Assembly (NCBI GenBank): GCA_025360565.1 | Contig: JANYBY010000200.1 | Location: 1-5,091, forward strand | Direction: 5' to 3' | DNA from: Bacteroidota bacterium | Lineage (GTDB): Bacteria; Bacteroidota; Bacteroidia; B-17B0; Aurantibacillaceae | Length of the DNA: 5,091 nucleotides | Shown: positions 1-5,091 of the stretch, piece by piece | How positions within the stretch are numbered: position 1 is the stretch's first letter | How the letters are laid out: the number at the start of each line of letters is the position of its first letter | Translations under genes and position numbers: made by a program | The notes under the pieces: generated by a model | What the model saw: the letters and a program-made list of their open reading frames with translations, nothing else | The model's database searches: none | Told to the model about the DNA's origin: nothing

Positions 1-1321
1 CGGGAATATTAATATTTGGAAAATATCCACCGAACAACAAAATGAATAATGGAAAAATAGGAATTAAATACCTGCCCTGAATAAGATCTACAACCCCTTC
101 GCCAACGCAATCCCACGTTAAGTGCTGCGATAACAATAAAAACACAAACGTAAACACGCCGGTAAAAAATAAAATAAACTTTTGTTTGCGCGAAAAAGTA
201 TTGACTGTAACTTCGATAGAAGCAACAATTATAATTACAATATAAGCGATAACCGTTAGCCAGGTTGGCATTGGAATATCAAAACCGCCAAAAGCGCCAA
301 TGTAACTTACTAAATAGGTGTACGGATGATCGAACAAGCTGCGGTACACTACATTTAAAAAATAAAAGCCATGCGATAAAATATATTTTTTTTGCTCCGG
401 ATAATTACCACAACTTGATATGCAGCTCGCGTCGCGGAACGCGGGATTGTATATGTGATAGGGTGTATAATAGGCCATTACTACATGCGACCAGATATAA
501 GCGGCCGCAAAAGAACAAATTAAAATAAGGCCCGATGAAAATAAATAATGTTGCTTAGATCTGAATTTGCCGGACGGAATAATAAAAATTAAAAAGATCA
601 AACCAACATAAACAACTTTTGAAAAAGCTAGCAGCACCGCAAGGGCAATTAAAAATAATAAACGTTTGTAATTAAATTGCTTATCGTCGAACGCGTATTT
701 TAAAATAAAAACAATAAGTGTGAACGATAAAAGATTTGTAACCGTATCGGCGCTGTACGAATTGCTGATGTAAATATTCATTGGCAGCAAAGCGAGCAGC
801 GTAAACAGCCATTTATAAATGGGCACCGTTTTAATTAAAAACCAAGTAACAAGTATCCATACTAAAAAAGTAAAAAGCCGCCCGCTGTAAAAAAGAGTGG
901 CAGTTGAAATAGTAAACTGTTTAGCAACCGTCATTGCCACTACATGCGGAAAATAAGAGATAAGGGAATAAAAGGATGTATTTGGAAAATCGTTAAATTC
1001 TTTTTCCGAATTATTAAATGGCACTTTAAAAGAGTTTTTAAACTGTTCTTTTGTTAACGTATATTTTAAATTTGTGGCCGCCAGCCTGTACGGTGTAATA
1101 AACTCTTTAAACGATACCGGAATTTCTCCGCCCAAACGATTATCTTTTTTCTCCGGTAAAAAATGCCCTTCCGATAAATGGTATGCCCTTCTAAAATGAT
1201 CGTACTCATCGGGGGCTTGTAAAGGCGGGCTAACAATATTATATACGACTCCAAAAATAATAGCGGTAAACAAAAAGAATTTGTGCGGCTGAATATTATG
1301 GAAAAACGTTTTCAAAAACAT
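1..1321 (-). CDS. DUF2142-type multi-pass membrane protein, 3' end beyond the window
   Basis: This reading frame starts with ATG at 1321-1319 and stays open for 440 codons to the left edge, so the C-terminus and stop are missing. I read it by translating the reverse complement. The N-terminus is a short cytoplasmic stretch and a first membrane helix (about residues 15-31), followed by SPPLQAPDEYDHFRRAYHLS (31-50), the signature of the DUF2142 family (proline-rich, acidic, then HFxRAY). About nine further hydrophobic segments follow, roughly at 148-166, 171-186, 196-211, 220-248, 262-283, 333-346, 353-372, 381-398 and 419-435. Other family-like features are SGRL (146-149), LLALLPMNIYISNSYSADT (175-193) and the late QGRYLIPIFPL (415-425). 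Family members are predicted inner-membrane proteins of unknown function. The acidic motif in the first external loop (D38, E39, D41) and the helix layout resemble GT-C glycosyltransferases, so a role in surface glycan assembly is possible but inferred. The start follows the receptor stop by one base, with no clear Shine-Dalgarno motif. Confidence 0.85.
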   Translation of the reverse strand, partial: MFLKTFFHNIQPHKFFLFTAIIFGVVYNIVSPPLQAPDEYDHFRRAYHLSEGHFLPEKKDNRLGGEIPVSFKEFITPYRLAATNLKYTLTKEQFKNSFKVPFNNSEKEFNDFPNTSFYSLISYFPHVVAMTVAKQFTISTATLFYSGRLFTFLVWILVTWFLIKTVPIYKWLFTLLALLPMNIYISNSYSADTVTNLLSFTLIVFILKYAFDDKQFNYKRLLFLIALAVLLAFSKVVYVGLIFLIFIIPSGKFRSKQHYLFSSGLILICSFAAAYIWSHVVMAYYTPYHIYNPAFRDASCISSCGNYPEQKKYILSHGFYFLNVVYRSLFDHPYTYLVSYIGAFGGFDIPMPTWLTVIAYIVIIIVASIEVTVNTFSRKQKFILFFTGVFTFVFLLLSQHLTWDCVGEGVVDLIQGRYLIPIFPLFILLFGGYFPNINIP

Positions 1322-1322
1322 A

Positions 1323-3680
1323 TTATATTTTAACTGCCAATTGCCCTATATATTGTGTTGGCGCGCGCATATCGCCGGGGCGCGCCTGATACTCAATATT
1401 AAACACATTATTTACAATAAACGAAATCTTTATATTTTTTCCTATGTTACACGAAACCCTCGCGTCGTGCACCCAAAAACTTTTTTGAAAGGCCGGAAAA
1501 TTTTCGCGAAGACCGGGTAAAATATACGTGCTCGGAATGTCATCCCAATTTACCCCGTTGGCAATATCATTGTATTCGTGCAAAACGCTTTGCACAAAAC
1601 GCCGGTCAATATTTTCAACCTTGCTTTGAAATCGTGAACTCCACCCGATGGAAATAAATTTATAATCCAGCTGAACATCACTTTTTATTAAATGTTTACT
1701 GCGGTATTTTAGAACATTTATTCCGGGCAATCCTAAAGTGTCTTTTATAGGATTAAAATTTGGCGCAACGGGATTGATAAATGTGTAACCCGAAAAAACA
1801 GTTACGTTGATAGGACCTATTTTTCCTGAACCCGTAATTGAAGTTTCCAAGCCCGTGATCTGCGCTTTGCCAACGTTTTGAGATCTGAATCCTGCCCATT
1901 TAATATCCTCATAAAAAAGCCCACTTGATCCGCCCGGTCTGTAAATATTAAATACAAATTCTATCATGTTGCTGTACTCCGTATAAAACGCCGCAACATC
2001 TGCATAAGCTTTAAACCCTCCAATTTTAAATCCTTGTTTAACGCCTATCTCGGTACTGTAAGCTCTTTCGGGTTGCAGTTGCGGATTAGGAAAAACTTTT
2101 AAGGAGCTTACCGCTGTGCTTATAAATTTTTCGGCAATTGTGGGAAAACGGTAACCCTGGCCAAACGACGCGCGCAAAAAAGTGTATTCTGCCGCCTGAT
2201 AATTTACACCCAAACGCGCCACCGGTTGAAAAGGTAATTTTACACTTTGATTTTGCATGAACAAATAACCGTTTGTTTTGGCGCTATCCACTTTATAAAA
2301 TTCGCCACGAATACCAATGGAAACAGTTAGTTTATTAAAGAATTTTTTATCGGCCTGCACATAACCCGCAATATTTTTTCCGCTGTGTTTGCCGTATAAG
2401 GAATCGCCCAGCACTTGCTGCTCCATATAAACCAGGCCTGTTGTAATATTAAAATTGTTTGCAAAACGTTTTTGATATTGAAACTCGGTATAATATAATT
2501 CGGCATCGCTGCCCTGGTTTTTATCGTTGCTGTTATGAGTTTTAAAATATCGATTACGCAAACTGAATTTATTTGTGCCCTTATAAAAAGTAATATAAGG
2601 ATCAACATTAAAACGTGTATTATTATACCGTTGAATGTTTTTTCCCTGCGGAATATAGGCCGAATCGTAATTTTGCCAAAGAAAAAACAGGCCGCCTTTG
2701 TATTGCATCATATTTGTATTTACGCCAATGGCCAAACCCGGAATTTTTTTAAAGTTGTATCTTAAATTGGTATTAAACCGTTCTCTATCTTCTGTTTCCA
2801 GCATTCTAAAACCATCGTCGCTAAATTTATGTCCGCCCACCACAAAGTCAAGATTCCCGATCTTTTGTGCGTGCGAAAAATTAATGCCTGTTTGTTTTTG
2901 CGAACTTCCTTTCCACCATTTATACGTATGTTTTGGCGCATCGTAACTACCGTAAAAGGTCGAAAATTTTGTTAACGGTTTATCTTTTGCGTAAGCGGTG
3001 CGCAAATTAATTACGCCATTTAAAGCGCTTGATCCGAACAAAGCGGAGGATGCGCCTTTGATCACTTCTACTTGATCAAGATTTTCAAGAGGCAAATAAT
3101 TCCATTTAATATCTCCCGCGTCGGCGCTTATCATGGGCATTTCATCTACCAGCATTAATACTCGGCTTCCGGCGCCGTAACTAAAACCGCTGCCCCCGCG
3201 AATGCTCGCTTGCCCATCGGCCACAGTAACTCCGGGTACTTGATTCATAATAGTTTCTAACGAAGTGGTGTTTTTATTTTCAATAATGGCGGGCTTTAAA
3301 ACATCCATACTCACGGTTACTTCGCTTAATTTTTGCTCGTATTTTCCGGCGCTTATTACCACCTCGTCTAAAGGATTATTGGCATCGTAAAGGCCAATTT
3401 GTTGCAAAAAAGTTTCTTCGGCCTTTAAATTGAGAGAAATTGTAAAAGTTTTATAGCCTACCATAGTGCAGGTTAGTTTATAGGTTCCTTCGTTGGTTTT
3501 TAAACTGTAAAAGCCGTGTAAATCAGTGGTAACGGCGGTTTTGGCATCGGTACTTATAACCGCGCCAACAATTGTATCCTTACTTTTAGCGTCGGTAACA
3601 TAGCCCTCAACCGTTTGAGAATACAAATTGCTACAAAATAGAGCAAGACCTAATAGCAATTTGGTTGTAAATTTGTTCAT
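1323..3680 (-). CDS. TonB-dependent outer-membrane receptor with carboxypeptidase-regulatory-like N-terminal domain
   Basis: A 785-residue outer-membrane active transporter, energised by TonB-ExbBD. I place the start at ATG 3680-3678: it opens a typical signal peptide (MNKFTTKLLLGLALF..., probable cleavage near LYS-Q at 21/22). A TTG start at 3710 would add ten residues ahead of it and is unlikely. Residues 23-97 form a carboxypeptidase-regulatory-like fold (VEGYVTDAKSKDTIVGA, DLHGFYSL, YKLTCTMVGYKT). A TonB-box-like DEVVISA lies at 105-111. The plug domain covers about 115-228, with LETIMNQVPGV, SIRGGSGFSYGAGSRVLMLV, the LENLDQVEVIKGASSALFGS block and LNGVINLRT. The rest is the 22-strand barrel, rich in aromatic strands, ending in NNVFNIEYQARPGDMRAP and a last strand ending VKI. 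It is shorter than SusC proteins (around 1000 residues) and has no SusD neighbour, so a glycan-utilisation SusC is unlikely. The substrate cannot be assigned; siderophore, cobalamin, metal or peptide are all open. It is the first gene of a probable two-gene unit. Confidence 0.95.
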   Translation of the reverse strand: MNKFTTKLLLGLALFCSNLYSQTVEGYVTDAKSKDTIVGAVISTDAKTAVTTDLHGFYSLKTNEGTYKLTCTMVGYKTFTISLNLKAEETFLQQIGLYDANNPLDEVVISAGKYEQKLSEVTVSMDVLKPAIIENKNTTSLETIMNQVPGVTVADGQASIRGGSGFSYGAGSRVLMLVDEMPMISADAGDIKWNYLPLENLDQVEVIKGASSALFGSSALNGVINLRTAYAKDKPLTKFSTFYGSYDAPKHTYKWWKGSSQKQTGINFSHAQKIGNLDFVVGGHKFSDDGFRMLETEDRERFNTNLRYNFKKIPGLAIGVNTNMMQYKGGLFFLWQNYDSAYIPQGKNIQRYNNTRFNVDPYITFYKGTNKFSLRNRYFKTHNSNDKNQGSDAELYYTEFQYQKRFANNFNITTGLVYMEQQVLGDSLYGKHSGKNIAGYVQADKKFFNKLTVSIGIRGEFYKVDSAKTNGYLFMQNQSVKLPFQPVARLGVNYQAAEYTFLRASFGQGYRFPTIAEKFISTAVSSLKVFPNPQLQPERAYSTEIGVKQGFKIGGFKAYADVAAFYTEYSNMIEFVFNIYRPGGSSGLFYEDIKWAGFRSQNVGKAQITGLETSITGSGKIGPINVTVFSGYTFINPVAPNFNPIKDTLGLPGINVLKYRSKHLIKSDVQLDYKFISIGWSSRFQSKVENIDRRFVQSVLHEYNDIANGVNWDDIPSTYILPGLRENFPAFQKSFWVHDARVSCNIGKNIKISFIVNNVFNIEYQARPGDMRAPTQYIGQLAVKI

Positions 3681-3741
3681 TCGCGTTAAAAACAGCGTAC
3701 AAGATAACAAATGAAATTTTTATACTGAAAAAAAGAAATAA
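3681..3741. promoter_or_regulatory. divergent intergenic promoter region between the receptor gene and dprA
   Basis: These 61 bases separate two divergently transcribed genes, so both promoters must lie here or inside the opposite gene. The segment is AT-rich. On the minus strand TTCATTTG (3714-3707) differs at one position from the Bacteroidota -7 consensus TAnnTTTG and would give a leader of about 20 bases before the receptor ATG, but I see no TTG-type -33 element at the right distance. On the plus strand TATACT (3721-3726) resembles a sigma-70 type -10 box, 15 bases before the dprA GTG. On the minus strand the same spot reads TATAAA (3724-3719). The location is secure by logic; the individual boxes are weak guesses. 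Confidence 0.4.
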
Positions 3742-4851
3742 GTGGATTTAAACGAATTACAATATCAAATAGGATTAACCTTAATAGAAGGCATTGGTGA
3801 TGTGAATGCTAAAAGTTTATTGGCGTATTGCGGTAGCGCGCAGGAAGTGTTCAGGCAAAAGAAAACGCATTTATTAAAAGTACCGGGCATTGGCGAAATT
3901 CACGCCAGATCGATTGTTGGCAGTAAAGATGTTTTAAAACGAACGGAAGAAGAAATTAAATTTATTAAAAAATACAAAATTACACCCCTGTTCTTTACGG
4001 ATGAAAATTATCCGCAGCGTTTAAAATATTGCAGCGATAGTCCTATTTTACTTTATTATAAAGGAAATGCCAATTTAAATAAAGAAAAAATTGTTGGGGT
4101 TGTGGGTTCGCGCAAACCGAGTGATTACGGAAAAGAAAAAACGCAGGAATTAATTTCAGAATTAAAAAGTACCAACGCCATTGTATTAAGTGGTTTAGCC
4201 TATGGTGTAGATGCCTGGGCGCATAAGTGCGCAATAGATGAAGGGATGGAAACCGTTGGGGTTTTAGGGCATGGGTTGGATAGAATCTATCCGCAGCTAC
4301 ACGAAAAAATGGCAAAAAAAATGATCACTCAGGGCGGCTTGCTTACCGATTTTATGAGCGGCACAAATCCCGATGCGGTAAATTTTCCGAAACGGAACAG
4401 AATTGTTGCCGGCTTGTGCGATGCGCTGGTTGTTGTGGAAAGTAAACGCAAAGGCGGCAGTTTAATTACGGCAACTATTGCCAACAGTTATAATAAAGAT
4501 GTGTTTGCTTTTCCGGGCAGGGCAGGAGACCTGTTGGCAGAGGGTTGTAACGGCTTGATAAAACAAAACCGCGCCACGCTGATAGAAAATGCGGCTGATC
4601 TTATTTACGCTATGCAGTGGGAGGAAGAAGAGAAAAAAAGTAAAAAAAACAAACAGATCCCGCTCATGATCAATTTAAGTGACGATGAAAAAATTATAAT
4701 GAACGCGTTTGGAGATAAAACGGAAATGCATATTGATGAAATTTGTCACGTTTCGCAAATGACGATCAGCAAAACAGCCTCGGTACTTTTACAAATGGAA
4801 TTCAGCAATTTAATTAGGAGTAAGCCGGGCAAAATGTATGCGGCGATGTAA
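3742..4851 (+). CDS. dprA: DNA-processing protein DprA (Smf), RecA loader in DNA uptake
   Basis: A complete 369-residue DprA. In characterised species this cytoplasmic protein binds incoming single-stranded DNA and loads RecA during natural transformation; it is also widespread in species not known to be competent. Two helix-hairpin-helix motifs lie at the N-terminus (LIEGIGDVNAKSLL, 14-27; LLKVPGIGEIHARSIV, 44-59). The extended Rossmann core runs about 85-290 with the family motifs GVVGSRKPSDYG (119-130), SGLAYGVDAWAH (150-161), GHGLDRIYP (176-184), NFPKRNRIVAGL (214-225), VVES (231-234), GGSLITA (238-244), FAFPGR (255-260) and GCNGLI (268-273). A charged linker (EEEEKKSKKNK, 294-304) leads to a winged-helix domain (about 311-369). 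The start is GTG: an in-frame TAA lies immediately before it at 3739-3741, and homologues begin at the same place relative to the first HhH motif. The upstream AAAAAAAGAAA tract is purine-rich without a real Shine-Dalgarno motif. All key motifs look intact. Confidence 0.97.
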   Translation: MDLNELQYQIGLTLIEGIGDVNAKSLLAYCGSAQEVFRQKKTHLLKVPGIGEIHARSIVGSKDVLKRTEEEIKFIKKYKITPLFFTDENYPQRLKYCSDSPILLYYKGNANLNKEKIVGVVGSRKPSDYGKEKTQELISELKSTNAIVLSGLAYGVDAWAHKCAIDEGMETVGVLGHGLDRIYPQLHEKMAKKMITQGGLLTDFMSGTNPDAVNFPKRNRIVAGLCDALVVVESKRKGGSLITATIANSYNKDVFAFPGRAGDLLAEGCNGLIKQNRATLIENAADLIYAMQWEEEEKKSKKNKQIPLMINLSDDEKIIMNAFGDKTEMHIDEICHVSQMTISKTASVLLQMEFSNLIRSKPGKMYAAM

Positions 4852-4883
4852 TTTTTAAAGATTGATTTTTTTTAGTAGGTTAG

Positions 4884-4897
4884 AGGTTCAATAACCT
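4884..4897 (+). other. small inverted repeat overlapping the start of the TPR gene
   Basis: AGGTT (4884-4888), a CAAT loop (4889-4892) and AACCT (4893-4897) form a perfect 5-base-pair stem, extendable by one G-U pair (4883 with 4898). The left arm covers the only Shine-Dalgarno-like stretch (AGAGG, 4882-4886) and the right arm reaches the proposed TTG start at 4897-4899. In mRNA this could shield the ribosome site, but the stem is short and may be chance. No run of T follows it, so it is not a terminator. Confidence 0.3.
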
Positions 4898-5091
4898 TGA
4901 AATACATAAAACCATATTTACTCCTTTTTTTTAACATTCTTGGCGAAAATTATTATTCCCAAAACAGAGTAATTGATTCCTTAATAGATCTTGTAAAGAA
5001 TGCGAAAGAGGATACAAACCACGTAATACTTTTAAATAAATTATGTATAGAATATAGAACCGTTTCAAATTTTGAGCGCTCAATCTTTTAT
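4897..5091 (+). CDS. N-terminal fragment of an exported TPR-type protein, possibly a sensor kinase or related signalling protein
   Basis: An open frame of 65 codons runs to the right edge without a stop. An in-frame TAG at 4876-4878 limits the start to 4879 or later, and the frame contains no ATG; TTG at 4897-4899 is the best start, about 10 bases after AGAGG. The N-terminus looks like a Sec signal peptide: KYIK, then a hydrophobic PYLLLFFNILG, then a YYSQ junction near residues 20-23. The mature part begins NRVIDSLIDLVKNAKEDTNH (24-43) and continues VILLNKLCIEYRTVSNFERS (44-63), the pattern seen at the start of many Bacteroidota proteins in which periplasmic TPR repeats are followed by a membrane helix and a histidine kinase, nucleotide cyclase or DNA-binding domain. 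The effector is out of view, so the function stays open. The 45-base gap from dprA, same strand, allows co-transcription, but I see no functional link. Confidence 0.75.
   Translation, partial: MKYIKPYLLLFFNILGENYYSQNRVIDSLIDLVKNAKEDTNHVILLNKLCIEYRTVSNFERSIFY

Noticed and set aside
428..444. GC-rich spot with CGCG repeats (CGCGTCGCGGAACGCGG)
   Set aside because: It falls inside the DUF2142 coding frame, encodes ordinary residues (NPAFRDA), and the short self-complementarity is not placed where it would suggest a regulatory role.
265..528. Plus-strand open frame of 87 codons
   Set aside because: It lies wholly antisense to the DUF2142 gene, whose frame is continuous and family-like. Its translation has no recognisable motif and an odd Cys/Arg-rich composition typical of shadow frames.
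1066..1254. Minus-strand open frame of 62 codons
   Set aside because: It is out of frame inside the 5' part of the DUF2142 gene, which carries the family signature in the other frame.
2327..2946. Three open frames of 76-93 codons on both strands
   Set aside because: All lie within the barrel region of the intact receptor gene, in other frames, and show no protein-like features of their own.
3681..3710. Ten-residue N-terminal extension of the receptor from a TTG codon
   Set aside because: The extension would put polar residues and Cys ahead of a standard signal peptide that begins at the ATG at 3680, so the ATG is preferred.
4043..4315. Minus-strand open frame of 90 codons
   Set aside because: It is antisense to the Rossmann core of dprA, whose motifs are all present in the plus frame.
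4852..4880. Possible rho-independent terminator after dprA (run of eight T at 4865-4872)
   Set aside because: I could find no GC-containing stem ahead of the T run, so there is no support for an intrinsic terminator.
1..5091. Novel defence, mobile or CRISPR-like system
   Set aside because: I saw no direct repeat array, transposase, integrase, nuclease, toxin-antitoxin pair or tRNA. DprA by itself is a housekeeping and competence protein, and its winged-helix form is common in this phylum.

Overview
The window looks like ordinary chromosomal DNA from an AT-rich member of the Bacteroidota. Four things point there: a TonB-dependent receptor with an N-terminal carboxypeptidase-regulatory-like domain ahead of the plug, a signal peptide ending in a Ser-Gln junction, a DprA of the roughly 370-residue form with N-terminal helix-hairpin-helix motifs and a C-terminal winged helix, and a start of a TPR protein with the 'DSL..L.K.AKEDTN' pattern common in this phylum. 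Start regions are A-rich and mostly lack clear Shine-Dalgarno motifs, which also fits. A genus cannot be named from this.

Layout. Bases 1-1321 (minus strand) hold the first 440 codons of a multi-pass membrane protein of the DUF2142 type; its 3' end lies beyond the left edge. Bases 1323-3680 (minus) encode a complete 785-residue TonB-dependent outer-membrane receptor. The two form a tight unit: one base separates the receptor stop from the membrane-protein ATG, so they are probably co-transcribed and perhaps translationally coupled. A 61-base AT-rich divergent intergenic region (3681-3741) precedes a plus-strand dprA gene (3742-4851, GTG start). After a 45-base gap, the plus strand carries the first 65 codons of an exported TPR-type protein (from 4897, probable TTG start), cut by the right edge.

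How the genes relate. The receptor should import an unidentified substrate across the outer membrane using TonB energy. The DUF2142 protein is an inner-membrane protein of unknown activity whose architecture resembles GT-C glycosyltransferases. Nothing in the sequence shows that they act in one pathway beyond their spacing. DprA is a DNA-uptake and recombination mediator and is probably functionally independent of the divergent pair. The TPR protein may be the input part of a signalling protein, but its effector domain is not in the window.

I found no RNA gene, CRISPR array, insertion sequence, integrase or obvious horizontally acquired segment, and no convincing new biological system. The best leads are modest: the tightly coupled receptor/DUF2142 pair, a receptor ending in a non-aromatic residue, and a small hairpin overlapping the start of the TPR gene.
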